This document shows positions 7,085-12,368 of a stretch of DNA of 12,376 nucleotides, one piece after another; position 1 is the first letter of the stretch; each line of letters starts with the position of its first letter. Source of the stretch: Ruminococcus sp. (GTDB taxonomy: Bacteria > Bacillota > Clostridia > Oscillospirales > Ruminococcaceae); NCBI GenBank assembly GCA_014799675.1, contig JAAVHM010000056.1, forward strand, positions 10,826 through 23,201, in the 5' to 3' direction. Made by a program: the position numbers and the translations under genes. The notes under the pieces are model-generated. The model was not told where the DNA came from. It saw only the letters and a program-made list of their open reading frames with translations, and did not search any database.

Positions 7085-7138
7085 ATGGAACGGCTGCCCC
7101 ACGGACTATTTGCTTGCCAAATAGTCCTAGTGGGTTAG
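7085..7138 (+). CDS. Possible 17-codon leader peptide, no gene behind it
   Basis: ATG preceded by AAGGGAG (5-nt gap) begins a 17-codon frame, MERLPHGLFACQIVLVG, ending in TAG. A perfect 10-bp hairpin lies inside the frame. Small ORFs of this kind precede inducible resistance genes controlled by ribosome stalling. Here no downstream gene follows in the expected place; the next event is the tnpW promoter at 7219. TCTGCAC at 6983 can pair with GTGCAGA at 7079, just before the start codon, a possible competing structure. I do not recognise the peptide, and translation is unproven. Confidence 0.35.
   Translation: MERLPHGLFACQIVLVG
7098..7134 (+). promoter_or_regulatory. Hairpin inside the leader ORF
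   Basis: GGACTATTTG / CAAATAGTCC with loop CTTGC (7103-7127) is a perfect 10-bp stem. CCCAC/GTGGG extends it outward past a 2-nt bulge. Without a T run it is an RNA switch element or recombination relic rather than a terminator. Confidence 0.5.
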
Positions 7139-7218
7139 AACTATTTCATAGTGTCTTTTTGACAGCGAACGGCTTACAACGGCTAATATTAACATTCTGT
7201 AAACTTGTTTCTGAAAGC

Positions 7219-7247
7219 TTGACAAAATTCATTATAATGAATATAAT
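7219..7247 (+). promoter_or_regulatory. Consensus promoter with built-in operator, ahead of tnpW
   Basis: TTGACA (7219-7224), exactly 17 bp, TATAAT (7242-7247): a perfect sigma-A promoter. The spacer is filled by the 16-bp palindrome ATTCATTATAATGAAT (7227-7242), so a bound dimer would cover the polymerase site. Such strength with such a site suggests a tightly repressed promoter. It would drive tnpW at 7354 and perhaps tnpX. Confidence 0.75.
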
Positions 7248-7353
7248 TATATTTACAGTTCATAATATGCCTTATAGTGAGTTTAATAATACAAAGGGGG
7301 GGTTGATATTAAAAATTTAAGCTTACACCACGTAACAGACAGAAAGGAGTTCA

Positions 7354-7530
7354 ATGATTAAAAATGTATACACAAATACCGCCGTAGGCAATGAGACATT
7401 AAAAGAAGCTACAGAATACAAACTTGGAAACACTACATATAAAGTCGTTACGAGATTTAATTTTAGCGGTGAAAACCTTAAAGACATTCTCGCCCGACTT
7501 ATTAAAAAGGGGGTTCAAAGGTCAGCATAA
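7354..7530 (+). CDS. tnpW: TnpW-family transposon protein (58 aa)
   Basis: ATG with AAAGGAG 4 nt upstream, 58 residues. The core YKLGNTTYKVVTRFNFSG, followed by ENLKDILARLIKK, matches the pattern of TnpW proteins, found just upstream of tnpX in Tn4451-like mobilizable transposons. TnpW's biochemical role is not established to my knowledge. Its place, directly before a tnpX-type recombinase gene, fits that family layout. It lies about 100 nt downstream of the operator-bearing promoter. A very short TTG frame (MILKI) with AAAGGGGGG in front (about 7295-7320) lies in its leader; whether that is used is unclear. Confidence 0.75.
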   Translation: MIKNVYTNTAVGNETLKEATEYKLGNTTYKVVTRFNFSGENLKDILARLIKKGVQRSA

Positions 7531-7552
7531 ATTTGACGTAATCAGCAAAACG

Positions 7553-7642
7553 GCGGATTATGTCAAAAAAGTTAGATAAAATTCATTGATTTACCACATT
7601 GAAATATTTTTAAAGATGTGGTATAATTAACACATAATCCGC
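7553..7642. repeat. 11-bp inverted repeat around the tnpX promoter
   Basis: GCGGATTATGT (7553-7563) and ACATAATCCGC (7632-7642) are exact inverse copies enclosing the promoter. A second, inner 8-bp inverted repeat TACCACAT / ATGTGGTA (7592-7599 and 7616-7623) overlaps the -35 and -10. Read-through RNA from tnpW could fold both; RNA starting at the tnpX promoter could not fold the outer pair. Confidence 0.55.
7599..7627 (+). promoter_or_regulatory. tnpX promoter
   Basis: TTGAAA (7599-7604), 17 bp, TATAAT (7622-7627), about 40 bp before the tnpX ATG. ATTCATT, the half-site of the palindromes at 7048 and 7227, occurs just upstream at 7581. Confidence 0.7.
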
Positions 7643-7668
7643 TGTATTTGTCGGAAAGTGAGGATTAT

Positions 7669-8115
7669 ATGTTAAAAGACAAAATTACAGCGTTATATTG
7701 CAGACTTAGTCAAGATGATATGCTTGACGGTGAGAGTAATTCGATAACCAATCAAAAATCCATATTGCTTAGGTATGTACAGGATAATGGACTTCCGAAC
7801 CCTCAATTTTACGTTGATGACGGTGTGTCTGGTACAACGTTTGAGCGTGACGGTTTCAAAGCAATGATGTCTGATATTGAAGCTGGCAAAGTTGGTATCG
7901 TGATTACAAAGGATTTGTCCCGACTTGGACGTGATTACCTCAAAACGGGCGAATATATCGAGATAATTTTTCCCGATTATGATGTTAGGTACATTGCCGT
8001 AAATGACGGTGTGGACACATTTAAGAGCGAAAATGAAATGATGGTTTTCCGCAACGTATTTAATGATTTTTATAATCCATTGTCAAAAACACATTCAAGA
8101 AATAATCTCACATGA
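7669..8115 (+). pseudogene. tnpX: 5' fragment of a TnpX-family large serine recombinase
   Basis: ATG at 7669 is chosen over a TTG 7 codons upstream because AAAGTGAGG lies 5 nt before it and family members begin MLKDKITALYCRLSQ. Visible is most of the resolvase catalytic domain: nucleophile Ser14 in YCRLSQDD, TNQKSILLRYV, the VDDGVSGTTFER loop, and KDLSRLGRDYLKTG with the conserved Arg residues. TnpX proteins have about 700 residues; here similarity ends after FRNVFNDFY (codon 135, base 8073). Family members continue with ARD or AKD and the long DNA-binding region. The remaining codons to the TGA at 8113 belong to the inserted element. The fragment lacks the long helix and all DNA-binding domains, so it cannot recombine. 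The missing 3' part may lie beyond the right edge. Confidence 0.85.
8062..8081. other. Candidate attL junction of the inserted element
   Basis: TnpX similarity stops at 8073, and the recombinase of the incoming element ends at 8095. The 20 bases here have partial dyad symmetry (7 of 10 pairs) about a central TA at 8071-8072, as expected of a serine-integrase crossover. The exact crossover cannot be fixed without the empty site or the right junction. Confidence 0.4.
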
Positions 8116-9711
8116 ATCAATAATAATGTCATAAATGCCTTTCCTTGGCGCTATTAATGTAGTGTATCTAATGTCAAATCCGAACGGTACGCCATTCAAG
8201 AAGACATTGAGCATACCATAATCTGGAACAACAATTTGTTTCAGTAACGAGCGATATAGCTCTTTATTCTCGGAATTGCAGTCGGACAGCTTTTGCATAT
8301 ACTCAACCGTCTTTTTTATTTCAGCCATTTGAGTATTGTGCCGTGCCGCAATATCCTGATTACGAACAATTTCCTCTGTGAGCCGAGCAATTTCATTGTC
8401 GTAAATCTCCGTCTGCTTTTTCAGGTCGTCTTTGGAAATAAGGTCATCAAGCATAAGGTCAATAGCCTTGTGCTTTTTGTTTTCCAGCTTTGCGATTTCC
8501 TCTTTCAGCGGGGTAACGTCAACGTCCTTTTGAATAAGCTGTATTCCTTGAATTTCCTCAATCATCTGCTTTTCAAGAACAGGACGAAGTTCGTTGATTT
8601 GTCCAAGAATATTTTTCATTGCTGCCGCAACGATTCTTTCATCAACGGTATGCGCGTCGCAGCCAATCAGTTCACCATTCAATGCGGTGTGCTTATCCTT
8701 ACCATAAAGTGCACGATTTCTGCACCTTAAAGAAATATTTGGATTTTTGGACGAACTGTTCATAGTAAAACTATAACCGCACTTTCCGCAAACCATTTTA
8801 CCGCTTAGCCAAAAACTGTTGGAATGCTTTTTACCCTCACGAGTAAGCCACCCGCGCCGTTTTCGTTCCTCTTGAACAGCGTCAAAAACTTCTCTTGACA
8901 CAATCGGCTCGTGATGATTTCTAACCGTAATTAACGGAGCATTTGGGTTATCTCCGTGATTTATAAAAGTTTTTTCGGCAAGAACATTTGGCTTAAAAAC
9001 TTTCCATTGTGTCAAATCGCCAGCGTATTTTTCGTTATTGAGAATTTTCAAAACGTGCTGTCCACTCCATACACGATTTTTCAGCGTTGGTATTCCTCGT
9101 TCGTCAAGTTCTTTTGCTATTGCAGTTGACCCTTTTCCGTCATAAAGATACATATGAAAAATGTCCTTTACAATTTCAGCTTCCTCTGGAACAATTTCAA
9201 GCTTTCCGTCAATAACCTTGTAACCGTAAATCCGTCCGCAGCCAAGAACAACACCGTTTTCCATGCGCCGCCGCATACCCCATTTTACTCTTTCTGAAAT
9301 TTTTCGGCTTTCCTCCTGCGCTATTGAGGACATAATTGTTAATCTCAACTCGCCGTCCTTGTCTCTCGTATCAATTCCGTCATTCATAAATATCACACCG
9401 ATATTTAACTCGGAAAGCCGTCGGGTGTAATTAAGCGTATCAACCGTATTTCTTGCAAATCTGGAAACCTCTTTTGTGAGAATAAGATTGATTTTTCCAT
9501 TTTCGCAATCGGAAATCATTCGATTGAAACCGTCACGTTTTCTTGTTGACGTGCCTGTAATTCCTTCGTCGTAATAAACCTCGATAAGTTCATAATTTTC
9601 ATGATTGTTTATGTACTCTGTAAAATAGCTTATCTGTACCGAAAGTGAGTTTAATTGGTCGTCAAAATCCGTAGAAACACGGCAGTAAGCCGCTACCTTT
9701 ATTTTATTCAT
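8095..9711 (-). CDS. Large serine recombinase (integrase) of the inserted element (538 aa)
   Basis: The resolvase domain (about 4-150) has nucleophile Ser13 in AAYCRVS, TKEVSRFARNT (Arg84 and Arg87) and EESRKISERVKWGMRRR. A recombinase domain (about 160-285) with GYKVIDGKLEIVPEEAEIV follows. A zinc ribbon has Cys308, Cys311, Cys330 and Cys351, then comes a coiled coil (about 400-475) and a C-terminal strand region. This is the full domain set of unidirectional serine integrases, which join attP and attB across a 2-bp core and need a directionality factor to excise. AGGAGG lies 4 nt before the ATG. The TGA stop at 8095 lies about 21 bp from the end of the tnpX homology. Its sequence is clearly different from the TnpX fragment it interrupts. 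A dedicated promoter and two overlapping hairpins lie upstream. Confidence 0.93.
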   Translation of the reverse strand: MNKIKVAAYCRVSTDFDDQLNSLSVQISYFTEYINNHENYELIEVYYDEGITGTSTRKRDGFNRMISDCENGKINLILTKEVSRFARNTVDTLNYTRRLSELNIGVIFMNDGIDTRDKDGELRLTIMSSIAQEESRKISERVKWGMRRRMENGVVLGCGRIYGYKVIDGKLEIVPEEAEIVKDIFHMYLYDGKGSTAIAKELDERGIPTLKNRVWSGQHVLKILNNEKYAGDLTQWKVFKPNVLAEKTFINHGDNPNAPLITVRNHHEPIVSREVFDAVQEERKRRGWLTREGKKHSNSFWLSGKMVCGKCGYSFTMNSSSKNPNISLRCRNRALYGKDKHTALNGELIGCDAHTVDERIVAAAMKNILGQINELRPVLEKQMIEEIQGIQLIQKDVDVTPLKEEIAKLENKKHKAIDLMLDDLISKDDLKKQTEIYDNEIARLTEEIVRNQDIAARHNTQMAEIKKTVEYMQKLSDCNSENKELYRSLLKQIVVPDYGMLNVFLNGVPFGFDIRYTTLIAPRKGIYDIIIDSCEIIS

Positions 9712-9722
9712 TTAACCTCCTC

Positions 9723-9753
9723 TCCCGATTAATCGGGAATGTCAGACATTCCC
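9723..9753 (-). promoter_or_regulatory. Two overlapping palindromes at the integrase ribosome site
   Basis: TCCCGATTAATCGGGA (9723-9738) and GGGAATGTC-A-GACATTCCC (9735-9753) are each perfect but share bases 9735-9738, so in RNA only one can fully form. The first lies directly before the AGGAGG of the integrase gene. A translational switch or paired operators are both possible. Confidence 0.5.
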
Positions 9754-9840
9754 CCTGCATATATTATTTTACACTTTACCACATAAAATTGCAAGTGGCA
9801 ATATGTACAAATTTGCCCGATAAAAATGGTTATGCAGGGG
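9752..9840. repeat. 10-bp inverted repeat bounding the integrase control region
   Basis: CCCCTGCATA (9752-9761) and TATGCAGGGG (9831-9840) are exact inverse copies. Past a gap, TCAGAC (9742-9747) matches GTCTGA (9843-9848), lengthening the symmetry. The repeat encloses the integrase promoter. Confidence 0.55.
9766..9794 (-). promoter_or_regulatory. Candidate integrase promoter
   Basis: Minus strand: TTGCAA (9794-9789), 17-bp spacer, TAAAAT (9771-9766). The RNA would start near 9759, inside the leader that carries the hairpins at 9723-9753. Confidence 0.45.
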
Positions 9841-9854
9841 TTGTCTGAATATAT

Positions 9855-10082
9855 TTATGCTGCTGAAGTAATAGACTTGTCCTGCATAGCAATTAGTAAT
9901 TCCAACTGCTCCGCAGTAATAAGTCCCTGTCTGTAAAATTCCTTATAGTACCCGATTTTCATAGCTTTGATTAAATCATTTTTGCAATTATCGGGTATAA
10001 CAATAGACGAATTGTTTTTATTATTTTTGTCCTGCTCAAAGTTGTATGTATTAGCTGTCAAATTCATATTTTTTCTGTTCAA
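9855..10082 (-). CDS. Small unknown protein of the mobilizable element (75 aa, TTG start)
   Basis: The frame is open from an ATG at 10100, but that ATG overlaps the ribosome site. GGAGG lies 7 nt before a TTG at 10082, which I take as the start. The N-terminal half is Asn-rich and polar (EQDKNNKNNSS). The C-terminal half, KAMKIGYYKEFYRQGLITAEQLELLIAMQ, is two helices around 'G-L-I-T', which superficially resembles the short SHOCT pattern. There is no helix-turn-helix I would trust. It follows the DUF3847-like gene closely, so the two are probably co-transcribed. Position between mobilization genes and the integrase would suit an excision factor, but that is speculation. Confidence 0.6.
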   Translation of the reverse strand: MNRKNMNLTANTYNFEQDKNNKNNSSIVIPDNCKNDLIKAMKIGYYKEFYRQGLITAEQLELLIAMQDKSITSAA

Positions 10083-10099
10083 TAAACATCCTCCCTGCA

Positions 10100-10489
10100 T
10101 TACGCATTTTCAATTTTTACATTATCACTTTCAATAATCTTTTCCGCAGAATTTGTATTCTCGGAAACTACAACAGGCGGGTTATCCCGCAGGAAACCTT
10201 TTTCCTTTTCCTCGGTAACAAAATTCTTAACCTCGTCAATAGCAAAAAGGAAATCCAACATCTCCTTAAATTCTTCGGGAGAAATATCATCTCCGAAATA
10301 TTTGTAAACAAGACCTCCTATGCCGCATAAATTGTGAGTACGCTTTTTACGTTCCTCCTCAGCAATCGAATTCTGAATTTTCTTACGCTTTTCCTCCAGT
10401 CTTTTCAATTCGGCTTCAGTCGATTTTGTACGTTCATTAAGACGTGCAAGTTTCTCCTGCATTGTGGTTACATTAGTTGTTTTTGACAT
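10100..10489 (-). CDS. DUF3847-like mobilization accessory protein (129 aa)
   Basis: Start ATG at 10489 chosen for AAAGGA 8 nt upstream. A coiled coil of about 45 residues (MQEKLARLNERTKSTEAELK and following) leads into RKKRTHNLCGIGGLV and a helical segment SPEEFKEMLDFLFAI. This is the layout of DUF3847 proteins, found beside relaxase genes in Firmicutes plasmids and integrative elements, probably as relaxosome partners. The frame stays open 32 codons upstream, through MPPKYSVIRKAAC (ATG at 10567), without a clear ribosome site; a longer form or coupled leader cannot be excluded. It lies directly downstream of the oriT-like locus. The family name is from pattern memory. Confidence 0.7.
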   Translation of the reverse strand: MSKTTNVTTMQEKLARLNERTKSTEAELKRLEEKRKKIQNSIAEEERKKRTHNLCGIGGLVYKYFGDDISPEEFKEMLDFLFAIDEVKNFVTEEKEKGFLRDNPPVVVSENTNSAEKIIESDNVKIENA

Positions 10490-10548
10490 AATATCAATCC
10501 TTTCTTTTTCTATTTCAAGCTCACAAGAGCAAGCTGCCTTACGGATAA

Positions 10549-10651
10549 CGGAATATTTGGGCGGCATTACTAACCTTGTTTTCATTGCCTACTAACAAAA
10601 TCGTTACAAGTAACTTTATTTTGTCGTGTGCAGAGCCGCCCAAATATCCCG
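10549..10651. repeat. 17-bp near-perfect inverted repeat beside oriT
   Basis: CGGAATATTTGGGCGGC (10549-10565) and GCCGCCCAAATATCCCG (10635-10651) are inverse copies at 16 of 17 positions, 69 bp apart. The right arm adjoins the nick-like sequence. The loop contains a GTTAC-AA-GTAAC stem (10603-10614). It may be a relaxosome binding pair or control of the DUF3847-like gene. Confidence 0.55.
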
Positions 10652-10652
10652 A

Positions 10653-10686
10653 AAGGCGCACTTATACAAACTGGCAAGCAGTTTGT
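10653..10686 (-). other. Probable origin of transfer (oriT), MOBQ type
   Basis: On the minus strand a perfect 8-bp hairpin (ACAAACTG / CAGTTTGT, loop CTTGC) is followed at once by ATAAGTGCGCCTT. This resembles the nick region TAAGTGCGCCCT known for oriTs of MobA/MOBQ-type plasmids such as the pSK41/RSF1010 group. The element's relaxase gene of this family ends 75 bp away. The nick point, by analogy, would be at the end of the GCGCC run. Confidence 0.65.
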
Positions 10687-10692
10687 TGTGCG

Positions 10693-10742
10693 CAAGGGGA
10701 AGTTTCCCCTTGACCCCTCTAAATGTTTGCTGTCGCAAACAT
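10693..10742. promoter_or_regulatory. Two hairpins between relaxase gene and oriT
   Basis: CAAGGGGAA-GT-TTCCCCTTG (10693-10712) and ATGTTTGC-TGTC-GCAAACAT (10723-10742). The second follows the relaxase stop at 10761 and may act as a weak terminator; the first probably belongs to the oriT structure. Confidence 0.45.
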
Positions 10743-10760
10743 AAAAATACGCACAGCGAT

Positions 10761-11801
10761 TTAACGTGAGCGATGTTTTTTCACGGATTTATCTCTATTA
10801 TTGTCGGGAGAAATATCCGTCTGTTTTTCTTTTTCATAACATCTTTGAAAAATATTGATAACCGTTTCTTTATCGCGGTTTGCAAAAAATATAACCTGCT
10901 TACCGTCATTCTTGTTTTTTATCGTATGCAAAATATTTGCATTAGTAAGTGAAGAAACAAAGCTATCCATATTTGGAATTTTATCACTCTCAATGCCGAA
11001 AGTTTCGGAAAGGGGACAACCTAATTCCGTTTCAATTATCTTTTTTTTGATAGAACGTTTTTCGGTATTTAGTTTTGATAATTCAAAATTTAGCTTTTCA
11101 ATCTCTGCATTTGTGTTTGTGAGAATTACTTTTCGGTTATAGCTTCCCTTATCGGTACGATACCCCTTTTTCTCAATCGCACAAGCTGCCGCACCAAGAT
11201 GTCTTTGTGGAATTTTATCAATACCTTGTGCCGCATAACTGCGGTGGTCGATACGCTCCTTAGAAACAAAATACAGTTTATGATTACACCAATCCGCCCA
11301 CAATTTTCTCCATTCAATAAGTAAAGCTTTATCGTTCCAAGCACGCTCTTTTTTGGTAAATCCATTCTCATCAACCTTGCGAGTAGTAAGCAAAATATGA
11401 ACGTGCGGATTACCGTCTCCCTTATCGTGAATTGCAAAATCAGCACACATACCCTTTGAAACAAAACATTGTTGACAGAAATGACGAACCAAATCAATCT
11501 GCTCATTACGTGGAATTTCCACAGGCAAGGCTGCGTCGATATGTCGTGCTGTCTGACTGTTTTTTCTCGTTTCAGACTTTTCTACGGCGTTCCACAAAAT
11601 AGAACGATTTTTGAATTTAGGCGGAGCATTATCTGACAACAAGATTTCCTTATGTACAATTTCATGCTTTCGGCGGTAATCGTGAGTAGTTCCGTCATAC
11701 TCATTTTTGATTTTTTCTCCCGATATGTATGCTGCCTTTGCAACCGCACTTGCACCTTTTCCACGGCTTACGATTTTAACGTTAAAATGATAAATTGCTA
11801 T
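10761..11801 (-). CDS. mobA: MobA/MobL-family relaxase (346 aa, probable ATA start)
   Basis: Family signatures in order: AIYHFNVKIVSRGKGASAVAKAAYISGEK (motif I region), RHIDAALPVEIP, the three-His metal site IHDKGDGNPHVHILL (H125, H133, H135 in this numbering), AWNDKALLIEWRKLWADWCN and IDHRSYAAQG. The lysine-rich C-terminal part is short for the family, and no primase or helicase domain follows. It would nick oriT and lead the strand into a helper's secretion channel. Start: family members begin M-A-I-Y-H; here the codon is ATA, 8 nt after a perfect AAAGGAG. The only in-frame alternative, GTG at 11819, has no ribosome site and overlaps the predicted RNA start. First gene of the element's minus-strand set in this window. 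Confidence 0.88.
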   Translation of the reverse strand: MAIYHFNVKIVSRGKGASAVAKAAYISGEKIKNEYDGTTHDYRRKHEIVHKEILLSDNAPPKFKNRSILWNAVEKSETRKNSQTARHIDAALPVEIPRNEQIDLVRHFCQQCFVSKGMCADFAIHDKGDGNPHVHILLTTRKVDENGFTKKERAWNDKALLIEWRKLWADWCNHKLYFVSKERIDHRSYAAQGIDKIPQRHLGAAACAIEKKGYRTDKGSYNRKVILTNTNAEIEKLNFELSKLNTEKRSIKKKIIETELGCPLSETFGIESDKIPNMDSFVSSLTNANILHTIKNKNDGKQVIFFANRDKETVINIFQRCYEKEKQTDISPDNNRDKSVKKHRSR

Positions 11802-11809
11802 ATGAACAT

Positions 11810-11816
11810 CTCCTTT
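11810..11816 (-). promoter_or_regulatory. Ribosome site deciding the relaxase start
   Basis: AAAGGAG on the minus strand, 8 nt before ATA at 11801. An ATG touches the end of this site (frame ATG TTC ATA TAG), too close to be used and out of frame with the relaxase. Confidence 0.6.
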
Positions 11817-11824
11817 CACAATTC

Positions 11825-11830
11825 AGTATA
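11825..11830 (-). promoter_or_regulatory. Candidate -10 of the relaxase promoter
   Basis: TATACT on the minus strand, with a poor TTGAAT 15 bp upstream as -35. RNA would start near 11818, leaving only a few bases before AAAGGAG. The weak -35 adjoins three 11-bp repeats that may bind an activator or repressor. Confidence 0.4.
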
Positions 11831-11849
11831 TACTTTTTTAAAAATATTC

Positions 11850-11882
11850 AACAGGCTTAAAACAGGACTGAAACAGGCTTTA
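11850..11882. repeat. Three tandem 11-bp repeats upstream of the relaxase
   Basis: AACAGGCTTAA, AACAGGACTGA, AACAGGCTTTA, in exact 11-bp register. One helical turn per unit puts all copies on the same DNA face, as expected for cooperative protein binding at the relaxase promoter. Confidence 0.65.
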
Positions 11883-12040
11883 TTTTTTACGCTCCGCTAT
11901 AAATTTTACTTCAAAACCGTCATTTTGGCTATGAACGGATATTGAGTGAAAATTGAGTAATTCCATTAAAAATCATCGTATGTACAATTACTCCTCTACC
12001 TATAGAAAAATTTTTTGCTCTTTTTAAGGGGGTTTAGAAA

Positions 12041-12097
12041 ATGATTTTCGCTTTGTTAATAAAAATGTTACAATCAATATCAAGAGTCTTTTCATAA
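12041..12097 (+). CDS. Possible 18-aa hydrophobic peptide
   Basis: ATG with AAGGGGG about 8 nt upstream starts an 18-codon frame, MIFALLIKMLQSISRVFS, hydrophobic then basic, ending in TAA. The size and amphipathic character would fit a small membrane peptide or type I toxin. No antisense RNA promoter or terminator was identified, and chance is a real possibility. Confidence 0.2.
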   Translation: MIFALLIKMLQSISRVFS

Positions 12098-12335
12098 GTA
12101 TAGGAGCTCAACAAGCGATTTTGGCGGGGCGATTTTTATAAATTTGTATACTTGCATAAAATTCTATAATGTTCGGTTTATATTGTTGTCGCATACAATC
12201 TCTTTCCATAAGTAAAGGACATTTTTCAGACCTGTTTCCCAGAAAACAAGAAAAGACTTGTGTTTTTGAAACAAAGTTTGTATCATTGTACAAGCCGCAT
12301 AGTTGATTATTGTCTAATATGACCTGTTTACTCGT

Positions 12336-12368
12336 CGGTAAACGGTAGCAAAACAGCGGTAAACGGTA
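12336..12368. repeat. Two iteron-like direct repeats at the right edge
   Basis: CGGTAAACGGTA occurs at 12336-12347 and 12357-12368, a 21-bp period, each containing CGGTA and ACGGTA. Period and form resemble plasmid replication iterons; the array may continue beyond the window. Confidence 0.55.

Larger units (their letters stand above)
7354..8073 (+). mobile_element. Left part of a Tn4451-like (TnpX-type) transposon
   Basis: tnpW and tnpX stand in the order known for TnpX-type mobilizable transposons. The true left end is not identified; it probably lies somewhere in 6760-7219, between the host ABC operon and the tnpW promoter. The regulatory strip at 6900-7219 may belong to it. Confidence 0.6.

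Noticed and set aside
7114..7320. Plus-strand frame of 68 codons across the tnpW promoter
   Set aside because: It runs through the leader hairpin, the consensus promoter and the operator, and has no ribosome site; the 17-codon frame and tnpW explain the region better.
10490..10585. N-terminal extension of the DUF3847-like protein (MKTRLVMPPK...)
   Set aside because: No good ribosome site for either upstream ATG, while the ATG at 10489 has AAAGGA at proper spacing. Kept only as a possibility.
12108..12293. Minus-strand ORF of 61 codons (MYNDTNFV...)
   Set aside because: No ribosome site at its ATG, odd composition, no recognisable motif; probably a chance frame in A+T-rich DNA.
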